Positions 28,248 through 36,775 of a stretch of DNA of 43,976 nt are shown here, piece by piece. This DNA comes from CAWFFV01 sp963814985 (GTDB lineage: Bacteria; Chloroflexota; Ktedonobacteria; Ktedonobacterales; Ktedonobacteraceae), in NCBI GenBank assembly GCA_963814985.1, contig CAWFFV010000028.1, positions 1-43,976 of the forward strand, in the 5' to 3' direction. Numbering within the stretch: the stretch's first letter is position 1; the number at the start of each line of letters is the position of its first letter. Made by a program: the position numbers and the translations under genes. The notes beneath the pieces were generated by a model, which saw only the letters and a list, made by a program, of their open reading frames with translations, was not told the origin of the DNA and ran no database searches.

Positions 28248-29546
28248 GTGGCTAACAACTTCCTGGAAAATTCGTCCATGACTCTCTCGGCATCCAGGTC
28301 AGTGTTTATCGAGCAATACAAAAAAGTGCGCGGTTTCTCTGAACTGTTGTGTGAACCCCTTGTGACGGAAGATTATGTCATTCAGTCGATGCCGGATGTC
28401 AGCCCAACTAAATGGCATCTGGCACATGTGACCTGGTTTTGGGAGACATTTCTCCTCTCAGCAGTAAAATCTGGTTACCAATCCTTGCATCCGCAATATG
28501 CATATCTCTTTAATTCCTACTACAACTCGATTGGGGAACGGCACTGCCGACCCAAACGCGGTTTACTTTCGCGACCTACAGTCGCAGAGACCTATCAATA
28601 TCGTCATTATGTCGATGAGCATGTTTTGGACCTGTTGGAGAAGATTGACGAGCAAAAGCTGGTACAGTTTACTCCTATCATAACGCTGGGTCTCCATCAT
28701 GAGCAACAGCACCAGGAACTGATGCTCACCGATATCAAACATGTTCTTGCATGTAATCCACTCTATCCCCTCTATCAAGAGCGTATCGCTGTGAGCATTG
28801 CAAGCGTTCCACGAATAGAGTGGATCGGCTATCCTGAAGGCCTCTATGGGATAGGGCATGAAGGAGATGGTTTTTGCTTTGACAATGAAGGACCACGACA
28901 CCAACAGTTTCTTCAGCCGTTTCAGCTGGCCTCTCACCTGGTCACCAATGGCGAATATCTGGAGTTTATGGAGGATAGGGGCTATCATAATCCCCTACTC
29001 TGGCTCTCGGATGGTTGGCGCACGGTACTGGAAGAAGAGTGGAAGGCCCCACTCTATTGGGAAGAACATGATGGACGTTGGTGTATGATAACATTGAATG
29101 GTTTACGTGAAGTTGACAAGGCTGAGCCTGTCTGTCATGTGAGCTACTATGAAGCTGATGCATATGCACGGTGGGCGGATGCACGGCTACCGACAGAAGT
29201 AGAGTGGGAGATTGCCGCGAAAGATTGTCCGATCGAAGGAAATTTTGTCGAGAGCGGTCTGTATGGCCCTGTACCGTTACAGTTCTTTCCGGCAAGTAGT
29301 ACACCTGCACAGATGTTTGGAGATGTCTGGGAGTGGACACAAAGTGCTTATTCTCCCTATCCAGGATATCATCCTGCACCTGGTGCCGTGGGTGAATACA
29401 ACGGGAAGTTTATGTGTAACCAGTTTGTTCTGCGTGGTGGTTCATGTGCAACATCCCACTCACATATTCGATCAACGTATCGTAATTTCTTCCCTCCCCA
29501 TGCTCGATGGCAGTTCATGGGTTTTCGACTGGCAAGAGAGGTGTAA
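28248..29546 (+). CDS. egtB: Ergothioneine sulfoxide synthase EgtB
   Basis: EgtB is the non-haem iron enzyme that joins a thiol (gamma-glutamyl-cysteine or cysteine) to trimethyl-histidine and oxidises the sulfur. The start is GTG 28248, with a perfect AAGGAGG 7 nt upstream. The DinB-like N-domain supplies the iron ligands in KWHLAHVTWFWE and LHHEQQHQELM. The C-terminal half is the formylglycine-generating-enzyme-type fold with FGDVWEWTQSAYSPYPGY, VLRGGSCATSH and the ending QFMGFRLAREV. At 432 residues it is the usual length. The egtD methyltransferase follows and overlaps its 3' end, forming the core ergothioneine operon. No egtA, egtC or egtE is in the window. Confidence 0.95.
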   Translation: MANNFLENSSMTLSASRSVFIEQYKKVRGFSELLCEPLVTEDYVIQSMPDVSPTKWHLAHVTWFWETFLLSAVKSGYQSLHPQYAYLFNSYYNSIGERHCRPKRGLLSRPTVAETYQYRHYVDEHVLDLLEKIDEQKLVQFTPIITLGLHHEQQHQELMLTDIKHVLACNPLYPLYQERIAVSIASVPRIEWIGYPEGLYGIGHEGDGFCFDNEGPRHQQFLQPFQLASHLVTNGEYLEFMEDRGYHNPLLWLSDGWRTVLEEEWKAPLYWEEHDGRWCMITLNGLREVDKAEPVCHVSYYEADAYARWADARLPTEVEWEIAAKDCPIEGNFVESGLYGPVPLQFFPASSTPAQMFGDVWEWTQSAYSPYPGYHPAPGAVGEYNGKFMCNQFVLRGGSCATSHSHIRSTYRNFFPPHARWQFMGFRLAREV

Positions 29547-30744
29547 CATCGTACGAGGTATCAAGCAGTCACTCCATCTCTATGATTATGAGCCGGAGCG
29601 GAATACCTTCCACGAAGAGGTATTGCAGGGTTTACAGAAGTCGCGGAAGGAACTGCCAAGTAAGTACTTTTACGATGAAACAGGTTCACAACTCTTCGAG
29701 CGTATTTGTATGTTGGATGAGTATTATCTTACACGTACAGAGTTGAAAATTATGCAGGAGCAGATGCAAGAGATCGTGGCGCTGCTAGGGCCGGGTTGTC
29801 AGCTTATCGAGTATGGAAGTGGAAGCAGCAAGAAGACCCGTAAGTTGCTCGATGCTTTGCATCATCCTGCCGCTTACGTACCTATAGATATCTCGAAAGA
29901 ACATCTGATGCGCTCAGCCGTATCACTGGCGCAAGCCTATCCACACCTCGAAGTGCTGCCAGTGTGTGCTGATTACACAGGTGACTTCGAGATTCCATTC
30001 CCAACAAGGCCAGTCTTGCGCAAAGTTGGCTATTTTCCTGGTTCGACTATTGGAAACTTTGATCCTGAGCCAGCAAAACATTTTCTGAAACAGATTGCCA
30101 GAACGTGTCAGGGGGGTGGCCTGCTGATCGGAGTCGATTTGAAGAAGGATTTCAATATTCTCCACCGGGCTTATAATGATCAGCAGGGAGTCACGGCACA
30201 GTTTAACCTGAATCTGCTGACGAGGATCAACCAGAAGCTAGGGGCCAATTTCCGGCTTGACCAATTTCAGCACTATGCATTCTACAATCCTGGTAAGAGC
30301 CGCATCGAGATGCATCTGGTTAGTCTCAAAAATCAGATCGTTCGGGTCGGGGAGACTGAGATTGTTTTTCAACTGGGTGAGAGTATCTGGACAGAGAGTT
30401 CCTATAAGTTTACACTGCCTGAGTTTGCACAATTGGCTGCCACGGCAGGTTTAAGGGTTGAGCATGTGTGGACAGATCCGCAGGAACTGTTCAGCGTGCA
30501 GTATCTGGCTGTCGTGAAACTCCCTCGGAAGTGTGGGACACAAATCGACTGGCTTAACACCATTTTATCAGTCGGGATTGCAGGAATCTGTTTCCCATTG
30601 GTCCCACTCCTGAGAGGTGAAACGAGAAGCTTGCATGAGTCGTGTAGTCTGAGCACTACTGCCCAGGCGCATACATACAAGAAAGGAACAGGATGTCTAT
30701 GGGAGTTCGCTTTAGCGCTCGCAATCAGTTACGTGGCATCGTGA
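29500..30744 (+). CDS. egtD: L-histidine N-alpha-methyltransferase EgtD with an odd C-terminal extension
   Basis: EgtD puts three methyl groups from S-adenosylmethionine on histidine, the first step to ergothioneine. Hallmarks are KYFYDETGSQLFERIC, EYYLTRTE, the SAM loop IEYGSGSSKKTRKLL, YFPGSTIGNFDP, the GVTAQFNLNLLTRIN block and the C-terminal LFSVQYLAVVK. The first in-frame ATG is 29500, inside egtB (47-nt overlap) and without a ribosome binding site, so coupling to egtB is likely. A normal EgtD ends near LFSVQYL, at about 30519 here; this frame runs on for 75 more unrelated residues and into the mop gene. One frame over, after that Lys codon, the text TPSEVWDTNRLA ends at a stop at 30555-30557. 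A one-base slip near 30519 is therefore the simplest explanation. Confidence 0.88.
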   Translation: MLDGSSWVFDWQERCNIVRGIKQSLHLYDYEPERNTFHEEVLQGLQKSRKELPSKYFYDETGSQLFERICMLDEYYLTRTELKIMQEQMQEIVALLGPGCQLIEYGSGSSKKTRKLLDALHHPAAYVPIDISKEHLMRSAVSLAQAYPHLEVLPVCADYTGDFEIPFPTRPVLRKVGYFPGSTIGNFDPEPAKHFLKQIARTCQGGGLLIGVDLKKDFNILHRAYNDQQGVTAQFNLNLLTRINQKLGANFRLDQFQHYAFYNPGKSRIEMHLVSLKNQIVRVGETEIVFQLGESIWTESSYKFTLPEFAQLAATAGLRVEHVWTDPQELFSVQYLAVVKLPRKCGTQIDWLNTILSVGIAGICFPLVPLLRGETRSLHESCSLSTTAQAHTYKKGTGCLWEFALALAISYVAS

Positions 30745-30917
30745 AGTCGATCAAGCTCGGAGATATCATGGCGGAAATCATCGTTGAGCTTCCAGATGGT
30801 CAGCAGATCGTTTCCGCCATTACACGTACCTCAGCGGAGTCGTTAGATCTCAAAGTGGGTGCTTCCGTGCTGGCAATCGTCAAATCGACAGAAGTGATGA
30901 TCGGCAAAAACGAATAG
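30693..30917 (+). CDS. Molybdenum-pterin-binding (Mop/TOBE) protein
   Basis: A 74-residue single TOBE/Mop domain: SARNQLRGIVKSIKLGDIMAE followed by ELPDGQQIVSAITRTSAESL and LKVGASVLAIVKSTEVMIGK. Such small proteins form oligomers that store or deliver molybdate inside the cell. AAAGGAAC lies just before the ATG. It overlaps the 3' end of the egtD reading frame and faces modA across a shared hairpin, which places molybdate uptake and storage next to each other. Confidence 0.9.
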   Translation: MSMGVRFSARNQLRGIVKSIKLGDIMAEIIVELPDGQQIVSAITRTSAESLDLKVGASVLAIVKSTEVMIGKNE

Positions 30918-30942
30918 TGAACCCGAAAAGAAAAATAATAAA

Positions 30943-30985
30943 ACACATCATTTTCCCATCTTGCGGTGTTGAAAAAATGATGTGT
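30943..30985. terminator. Hairpin between mop and modA
   Basis: A perfect 12-bp stem (ACACATCATTTT at 30943-30954 with 30974-30985). The A-rich tract just left of it reads as a T-rich run for the minus-strand modA transcript, so it is chiefly the modA terminator. It can also serve the mop gene. Confidence 0.7.
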
Positions 30986-30994
30986 CAATCAACG

Positions 30995-31819
30995 CTATGC
31001 GTTAGGTGACAAGAAATGGTACCCATTCAGGATCGCCTGACCCTGAGGAGAGAGAATATATTGGATAAATGCCTGTGCATCACTTGCGTGCGATGAGTTT
31101 TTCGTGACTGCAATAGGATACTGCGCAACCACATTAAACTGGTCTGGAATGGGGATTTGTGTCACCACCTTCTCCGAAGCTGGTGTGAGATCAGTAACAT
31201 AGACAATACCAGCATCAACCGTTCCCAATTGGACTTTCTGTACTATTGCAGTATCATTCTCTTCCTGTGAAACAAAATTGGCCTTGACGCCCTTCTCGTA
31301 GTTTGTGCCATAGTCAGCGGATTTACCCAGCTTGTCAAGGACCTGCAAAGCATAGTTGCCAACTGGAACGGTTGGAGCCGCAACATCAATTTTGACCCCC
31401 GGCTTTCCGAGATCCTTCAATGAATGGAGTTGCGCCGGGTTACTTGTGGGTACAAGAATAACCAGCTTGTTCCTGGCAAAGATCTGACTCGCCCCTACCA
31501 GATTGGCATCGCTAGCCTTTTGCATATTTTTCTGATCAGCAGACGCGAAAACATCGCCAGGTGCACCATTGGCAAGTTGCTGTTCTAATGCCTGCGAACC
31601 ATTGTAATTATAGGTAATAGTTACATTAGGATGCAGGGTATGGTAGGCCGTTTTAATTTTATTGAAAGATGCTGTGAGTGATGCAGCAGCGTAAACTGTT
31701 AAAGATACAGGAGCGGCAGTCGGTGAAACACTTGTACTAACAGATGTTTGAGAGCCACAGGCACTTAACGATAGGAACAGGATAAAAAGGAGAGGAAGTA
31801 TGCGACGTAAAGAGAACAA
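30995..31819 (-). CDS. modA: Molybdate ABC transporter substrate-binding lipoprotein ModA
   Basis: Binds molybdate outside the cell for import. The likely start is TTG 31819: AAGGAGG lies exactly 6 nt upstream, and the resulting N-terminus (FSLRRILPLLFILFLSLSACG) is a compact lipoprotein signal with lipobox LSACG. Upstream ATGs would add a long Arg-rich leader and have no ribosome binding site. The mature part shows the ModA pattern: LTVYAAASLTASFNKI, TITYNYNGSQALEQQLANGA, PGDVFASADQKNM, FARNKLVILVP, then VGNYALQVLDKLG and GIVYVTDL. Length is 274 residues. The permease (modB) and ATPase (modC) genes are not adjacent, so it is an orphan or its partners lie outside the window. Confidence 0.92.
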   Translation of the reverse strand: MFSLRRILPLLFILFLSLSACGSQTSVSTSVSPTAAPVSLTVYAAASLTASFNKIKTAYHTLHPNVTITYNYNGSQALEQQLANGAPGDVFASADQKNMQKASDANLVGASQIFARNKLVILVPTSNPAQLHSLKDLGKPGVKIDVAAPTVPVGNYALQVLDKLGKSADYGTNYEKGVKANFVSQEENDTAIVQKVQLGTVDAGIVYVTDLTPASEKVVTQIPIPDQFNVVAQYPIAVTKNSSHASDAQAFIQYILSPQGQAILNGYHFLSPNA

Positions 31820-32034
31820 AGGAAGCCTCCTTCTTGGGCAGGACACGAAATAGAACAAGCTCCTTCTCGTTCGTTCAACCATCATATCAGAGTATATCAC
31901 GCTTTTTGCCTGGTCATGGTGTGTAACACGCATTGGGTGTCAGGTTTTTGCAGAGAGGTGGCAGCAGGTGCGCGTTTTACAATCACGTACCTGTTTTGCC
32001 GTTAATGCTAAATGAACTTCGAAAGGGCCCAGTT

Positions 32035-32982
32035 TCACTCCTCTGAGTGAGGGAGTGTCCAGATATCTAAGCCCCTTTTCCAAAAGGAAAGCTTCGTTTC
32101 CACGAACTCTTCTCCTGGAAAGTAGTCATTCCAACGCAGCATAAACCACATAGAGAGCGTCAGCCCAGCATACTTTACCGCACTCTCTATAGATGCTTTC
32201 TCATCAGGAGAAAACGGCCGAATCTGAGAATAGCCATCGAAGAGAGCCTGATAGGCCTGCGGATGAAATATCATGCAAGATGACGAAGCCCGGTCCTTCA
32301 CAAAACAAAATCCCAGAACGGTCATCCCAAAATCTAAGAGAGAGGCTCCCATTCCGCATTCCTGCCAATCCAGAAATGCCGAGACTTTGTCTCCAACAAA
32401 CAAGCAGTTACTGGGGTCCATATCTCCGTGAATAATGCTTTGTGGGAAAGTATCTGGCCTGAAATGTTGCAATGAGTGAAACTCTTTGAATATTTTCTTG
32501 AGGTTTTCGGTTCCAAACTTGTTTTTCGCGACCTCGATGGATTTTAGAAGATACTCATGTTCGAGCCAATGTCTCTTCTTTGCAAGACCACTTGTCGGTA
32601 TGAGATGTAATCTGGCCAGGTGGCTACCAATTTCTCGACAAACATTCTCGGATATTTCTGGTTCATGACCTTGTAGTTGATGCATGGCAACGGCTATGCA
32701 TTCAGCGCTTTGATATATTAGTGAACCATTGGGTGCTGTAATATAACCTACAATGGGGAAATCGTGCTCTGCTAGCCTGTTCAAGTAGGGTAATCCGGTT
32801 TCTATGTCTTCCACTGCTTCCTCTCGCGTCGCATTCACAATAATTTTGAAGAGAAATTGCCCTTGATCAGTGGTGACAAAGAAATTCTGATTGGTGCCCT
32901 TAGCTGCATGGTAGTTCTGGACGACACCTAAAGCGAAATGCTGCGCGATGGCTTCAAGCCTATCCTGCATGAATATTTCCAT
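32035..32982 (-). CDS. APH/homoserine-kinase-II-like phosphotransferase
   Basis: A protein-kinase-like fold of the aminoglycoside phosphotransferase family, 315 residues. Visible parts are an N-lobe strand pair (NQNFFVTTDQGQFLFKI, with the ATP-binding Lys), the catalytic loop IIHGDMDPSNCLF (HGD-x4-N) and the metal site FLDWQECGMG, where Gln replaces the usual second acidic residue. The 'drug resistance' label need not apply; many relatives phosphorylate small molecules such as homoserine, choline or sugars. The start is uncertain between ATG 32982 and ATG 32970, neither with a strong ribosome binding site. It lies 29 nt after the HNH-like lipoprotein gene on the same strand. Confidence 0.75.
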   Translation of the reverse strand: MEIFMQDRLEAIAQHFALGVVQNYHAAKGTNQNFFVTTDQGQFLFKIIVNATREEAVEDIETGLPYLNRLAEHDFPIVGYITAPNGSLIYQSAECIAVAMHQLQGHEPEISENVCREIGSHLARLHLIPTSGLAKKRHWLEHEYLLKSIEVAKNKFGTENLKKIFKEFHSLQHFRPDTFPQSIIHGDMDPSNCLFVGDKVSAFLDWQECGMGASLLDFGMTVLGFCFVKDRASSSCMIFHPQAYQALFDGYSQIRPFSPDEKASIESAVKYAGLTLSMWFMLRWNDYFPGEEFVETKLSFWKRGLDIWTLPHSEE

Positions 32983-33011
32983 AGTAGAAGATAGTATATC
33001 ACTGGAATGTA

Positions 33012-33545
33012 CTACTTGCCAGGCATGGAATGATAGACTGCAAGCCAATCGGTGGCGATTTTGATCTGGGCGTCTTTCAGAGACATGGCTCCTGAACACA
33101 CTTGATCATGCAGGTAATTTTCGACCTGATCTTTTTCGTGGAAGCCCGGTTGAGGTTTGGCCGCCTCTGGCCAGAGATTTGCGAGAGTATTGGAACCTCC
33201 CAACTCCAGGCTCACAAGATGATCAACTTCGTATTCTCCAGGGAGATGATGGGTAACACCATATTCAGCATAGGCTTTGTTCTTCACGCTTTGCGGCACA
33301 TTGCGTACAGATCGTGCATACCCTGGTGTGCAGACATCGGCTTTAGTGGCTTGTGTGAAGATATCGCCAGGTGTACAGGCAGAGTCGGGAAGGTCCGCAT
33401 GGGTCAGACACCCCGATGTTCTGGTTTGTATTCCCCATCGTGGCTCGGTCGTTGGAGTGACCGTGCTTGTTGAACTGGTCGGACCACAACCACTGAGCGC
33501 CAGCGCCAATGCGACGATCATTGTCAGCAAAGAGACGTATTTCAT
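33012..33545 (-). CDS. Lipoprotein with HNH-nuclease-like motif
   Basis: 177 residues. The N-terminus is a lipoprotein signal with lipobox LSGC at about 18-21, then a Ser/Thr-rich spacer. The core has YEVDHLVSLELGGSNTLANLWPE, which matches the DH-x3-L-E-x-GG-N-x3-NLWP signature of small extracytoplasmic HNH-type proteins, plus four Cys that may pair as disulfides (GCLTH, SACTPG, DVCTPG, QVCSG). It probably acts at the cell surface on nucleic acid, if it is active. GAGG lies upstream of ATG 33545. It sits 12 nt after the DUF1963 gene. Confidence 0.75.
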   Translation of the reverse strand: MKYVSLLTMIVALALALSGCGPTSSTSTVTPTTEPRWGIQTRTSGCLTHADLPDSACTPGDIFTQATKADVCTPGYARSVRNVPQSVKNKAYAEYGVTHHLPGEYEVDHLVSLELGGSNTLANLWPEAAKPQPGFHEKDQVENYLHDQVCSGAMSLKDAQIKIATDWLAVYHSMPGK

Positions 33546-33557
33546 AGTGGTTTGTCC

Positions 33558-34409
33558 TCATTCAGATTGCAACACGAGCCAGGTCTGATCAAAACGCAAT
33601 GTTTGCAGATCGGCCCTTTTGATCCAGTAGTAGAGCATCCCGTTATTAGCCCAGCGCATGCCCGCATGCTCATCAGAGTCGATTTGTAGAAGCAGTTGCC
33701 AGTCTTTCGCCCCTGGCGCTAGTTCAGCGATCCGTGGATCATTGGCATCCGTCACTCCATGAGAAACAAGCTGACATTGTAGGCGCATATCATCCTGGAT
33801 GGTATCAGGATAGCCCAGCAAGCGATGATGGATCAAAGCATGGTCGGCTGGATCGCGTAGCGTTGAGAGCAATGCATCATATTTCTCCTGGTCTGCATCT
33901 GTCCAGTTCAGGTCAGGGATTTCAAGTGGTGGTTGCTCAGAGAACGTTATTTCGCGAGAAAAGTGGATGGAACATGCGTGAAACTGACTCGCTATCGGAA
34001 GTTGTGCAGGTGCGGGAGTACGTTGTAGCTTGCTCGGATCGCCATTCCGGAAGAGGACCTGCCAGCTTCCCAGATCCGTAGGAGCGGAGCCAAAAGTGCT
34101 CTGTTGTGCATCGTAGAAAAACCAGAGCATGCCCCGTGGTGGTAAAAGCCCGTGTATATTATAGTGGCGTACATCATCGAGATTAATTTGTGCCAGAAAA
34201 GATTGTGGTAGACCCTGCCATTGCGGCCAGCTAACTTCGGCAGGCAGATCAGGAATACCACCCAGTTTCGATATTCCAATACGCAAAGTAGACTCATCGA
34301 CATAGGTCGTATGAAGCCGAATAGATGCTTGTGAAAGTCGGTCAATATCTTGTACCAGACGTGATAGTCCTGTGGCAACAAATGCAGCTTGAACGCTCGT
34401 TTTTTCCAT
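33558..34409 (-). CDS. DUF1963 (YwqG-like) protein
   Basis: 283 residues, start ATG 34409 with GGAGGAAGG upstream. The family pattern is clear: SKLGGIPDLPAEVSWPQW, FLAQINLDDV, LPPRGMLWFFYD, HHRLLGYPDTIQDDM and LLLQIDSDEHAGMRWANNGMLYYWI. The domain is cytosolic and of unknown biochemical role. It is the first gene of a three-gene minus-strand run with the HNH-like lipoprotein and the phosphotransferase. Confidence 0.9.
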   Translation of the reverse strand: MEKTSVQAAFVATGLSRLVQDIDRLSQASIRLHTTYVDESTLRIGISKLGGIPDLPAEVSWPQWQGLPQSFLAQINLDDVRHYNIHGLLPPRGMLWFFYDAQQSTFGSAPTDLGSWQVLFRNGDPSKLQRTPAPAQLPIASQFHACSIHFSREITFSEQPPLEIPDLNWTDADQEKYDALLSTLRDPADHALIHHRLLGYPDTIQDDMRLQCQLVSHGVTDANDPRIAELAPGAKDWQLLLQIDSDEHAGMRWANNGMLYYWIKRADLQTLRFDQTWLVLQSE

Positions 34410-34598
34410 GCGACCTTCCTCCCAGCACTTATAGTGAACCTGCGTATAGGATGCTCACACAGGAGTTAATGCTCCCCAGAGGATATCCTAGCAGGAATTT
34501 GAGAACCTTTGCAAGCTGTACAGCAAAGATTTAGGGCTTTTCCTCTCTTGTTTGCTAACAACTAACTATTCACGCGGCGAATCACGGCATAGATCGTG

Positions 34599-34832
34599 CT
34601 ATTCTCTGCAATGCTCCAGTTGTTCAGCAGCCATGGCAATGGCACTATCACCCACCAGTTGGTACAACTGGTGATGGAGATCTCCCATATTTTCCATATG
34701 GACCATGGTGAAATCATGCTGCGACGATCCTTGAGCAAACCCTGAGAAACTACGCTGAGCGGCTTCGTATTCTGTGGAGATGTTTGCCAGCAACCGCGCT
34801 ACTTCATCGCGCTGTTCTTGAGCTTTGAGCAT
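34599..34832 (-). CDS. Small hypothetical helical protein
   Basis: 77 residues, with AGAGAGG 6 nt before ATG 34832. All-helical in appearance (KAQEQRDEVARLLANISTEY, then HMENMGDLHHQLYQLVGDSA) with several Met and His. No signal peptide or membrane segment. I do not recognise the family. Confidence 0.6.
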   Translation of the reverse strand: MLKAQEQRDEVARLLANISTEYEAAQRSFSGFAQGSSQHDFTMVHMENMGDLHHQLYQLVGDSAIAMAAEQLEHCRE

Positions 34833-35346
34833 AGGTATCCTCTCTTCAAAAAATAGGTGTTCACTGCGGTTTCTTCTTCAACTTATATATCCCTGCGAAA
34901 ATTAGTGGAAGGAGCAAACAATGCTGAAGGCCTTCCATGGAGATACCTACAGATGTAGTTGTGTCTCTCCTTTCCCCTGAACGACCATACCAAAGGAAAC
35001 TCACACTATAGTGATTTCTAAACGTTTATATCTTTTATTTCGTTTCACATGTTTCACCAATTTATGCAACATATCATCACACAATCATCACAATTTTGCT
35101 TTTTGTGCAAAAAGAAGCTGACAAGGGGCCTGACGGAGCAAGAAGTGCAAAGAGTAGGGAAGTTCCTGATGCCAACTTCTTCATATTTATATATTTGTGA
35201 ATATTCTCTTGAGTGACGGTATATACTGGAAAAAGTCTCTCAGAGATAGCTTCACAAAGCTGTCGAGCTAAGGAAAGCGTGTTTCATCCCCATAGCTCAA
35301 GCAAGGGGTACGCACACGCTGTCGAAGGTAGAGGTGGTATTATAAC
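34833..35346. other. Intergenic region and 5' leader of the nucleotide-sugar dehydrogenase gene
   Basis: About 510 nt. The first half is A/T-rich (34980-35110) and probably holds divergent promoters. The last 100 nt before the ATG show dense pairing potential, listed as a separate feature. I see no gene here. Confidence 0.45.
35248..35332 (+). promoter_or_regulatory. Structured 5' leader, possible cis-regulatory RNA
   Basis: Stem options, all short and perfect: AGCTT/AAGCT at 35248-35252 with 35257-35261; AGCGTG at 35276-35281 with CACGCT at 35315-35320, enclosing CCCC/GGGG (35288-35291 with 35305-35308); and GAGCTA at 35265-35270 with TAGCTC at 35293-35298, which crosses the second stem and so forms either a pseudoknot or an alternative fold. 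The block ends 14 nt before the start codon, where the ribosome would bind. It does not match a riboswitch class that I can name. Confidence 0.4.
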
Positions 35347-36672
35347 ATGCACAATAACTCAGAAAATCTTCATTCTTCTTCAACAGTCGCAGTCGTTGGC
35401 CTGGGCAAAGTTGGTCTCCCATTAGCAGTACAGTATGCTCAGCATGGCTGGCAGGTGATTGGTTGCGATACCAATCATAACGTGGTGGAGATGATCAATG
35501 CAGGACACTCACCAATCCAGGAGGAACCCGAACTCAGTACAGGGATAGCCATAGCTGTCGCCAGGAGCAGATTCTCAGCAACCCAGGATATTACAAAGGC
35601 GGTCTCTCAGGCCGAAGTCGTCATTGTCATTGTTCCTGTGACACTCAATAATAAGCATGAAGTAGACTTTGCCGAGATTGATGCGGTGACAGCTGAGATC
35701 GGCGCGGGCTTAACACCGGATACATTAGTCATTTACGAAACAACGCTTCCCGTTGGCACAACCGCTCGCCGCTTTGCGCCGATGCTCGAACATAGTTCAC
35801 ACTTACGCGCTGGTCACGATTTTTTCCTCGCCTACAGTCCAGAGCGTGTCTCATGCGGCACCGCTTTCCGGGATCTGCGCAACTACCCCAAGATAGTCGG
35901 CGCAATCAACGAAAGAAGCGCAGTGGCAAGTAACATATTTTATCGCTCTACCCTGGAAGTGGAAAGTATCATCCTGGCCTCCATGGACGAAGCCGAATTT
36001 GTGAAACTGATCGAAACCACCTATCGTGATGTCAATATTGCACTTGCCAATGAGTATGCTTGCTATGCCGATACCCATGGTTTGAATGTCACGACCGCCA
36101 TTGCAGCAGCCAATACCCAGCCTTACTCACATATTCACACCCCCGGTGTGGGAGTCGGTGGGCATTGTCTTCCTGTCAGTCCCTATTTTCTCTTTGGGGA
36201 GAAAGATTCCGAGATACGCCATCAGCCTGCACAGTTCTTATTGCCACGTACAGCTCGTCACATTAACGATGGAATGGCAAACTATGCTGTGCAACGACTC
36301 AGAACGGCTCTCGGCTCACTCACTTCTCAAATTGTACTGATTCTGGGTGTTGCTTATCGGGGTGATGTCCACGATGACACGTTTAGCACAGCCAGATTGC
36401 TGCAAACGGCCTTGCAGGAGCAAGGTGCCAAGGTCTATGTCAGTGATCCCCTCTTCAGTGAAACAGAGTTACATGCATCTGGCTATACACCTCTCCCTAA
36501 AGAGATGGATGGTGAAGTCAATGCTATCATTCTGCAAAGCGCCCATCAGGTCTACCAGGATCTGGATTGGAAGTGCTTTTCACGTTGCCAGGTCGTCCTG
36601 GATGGACGTGGCGTGCTCCAACGTGCGGAGATTGAAGCCTTTGGCATGCGCTATCTCTGCATAGGAAGTTAG
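35347..36672 (+). CDS. Nucleotide-sugar dehydrogenase (UDP-glucose/UDP-ManNAc 6-dehydrogenase family)
   Basis: Oxidises a UDP-sugar to its uronic acid with two NAD+, for capsule, teichuronic or EPS building. N-terminal Rossmann motif VAVVGLGKVGLPLAVQYAQ; VIVPVTLNN; YETTLPVGTT; FLAYSPERVSCGTA; central helix KLIETTYRDVNIALANEYA; and catalytic Cys in PGVGVGGHCLPVSPYFL. The C-terminal NAD/UDP domain has ILGVAYRGDVHDDTFS. Length is 441 residues. The ERV-type and GGHCLP motifs are closer to the UDP-N-acetyl-mannosamine/galactosamine dehydrogenases than to Ugd, but the exact sugar is open. AGAGGTGG precedes the ATG after a structured leader. No other EPS gene is adjacent. Confidence 0.92.
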   Translation: MHNNSENLHSSSTVAVVGLGKVGLPLAVQYAQHGWQVIGCDTNHNVVEMINAGHSPIQEEPELSTGIAIAVARSRFSATQDITKAVSQAEVVIVIVPVTLNNKHEVDFAEIDAVTAEIGAGLTPDTLVIYETTLPVGTTARRFAPMLEHSSHLRAGHDFFLAYSPERVSCGTAFRDLRNYPKIVGAINERSAVASNIFYRSTLEVESIILASMDEAEFVKLIETTYRDVNIALANEYACYADTHGLNVTTAIAAANTQPYSHIHTPGVGVGGHCLPVSPYFLFGEKDSEIRHQPAQFLLPRTARHINDGMANYAVQRLRTALGSLTSQIVLILGVAYRGDVHDDTFSTARLLQTALQEQGAKVYVSDPLFSETELHASGYTPLPKEMDGEVNAIILQSAHQVYQDLDWKCFSRCQVVLDGRGVLQRAEIEAFGMRYLCIGS

Positions 36673-36775
36673 AACTGAAACGACCTTTCGCTTGCTGGTA
36701 CTCTGCTCCGCTTTCAGGGGCAGGGGACCCTACAACGCCCTCTCCTCAGTAGCCCTTTCACAGAGAAAATTTATC

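Noticed and set aside
31820..32034. Molybdenum-cofactor riboswitch or ModE operator upstream of modA
   Set aside because: I found no ATCGCTATATA-type ModE dyad and no conserved Moco RNA core.
35248..35332. Cyclic-di-GMP (GEMM) or cyclic-di-AMP riboswitch
   Set aside because: ACGCA and GGTAG words superficially recall GEMM, but the conserved core spacing and the tetraloop receptor are absent.
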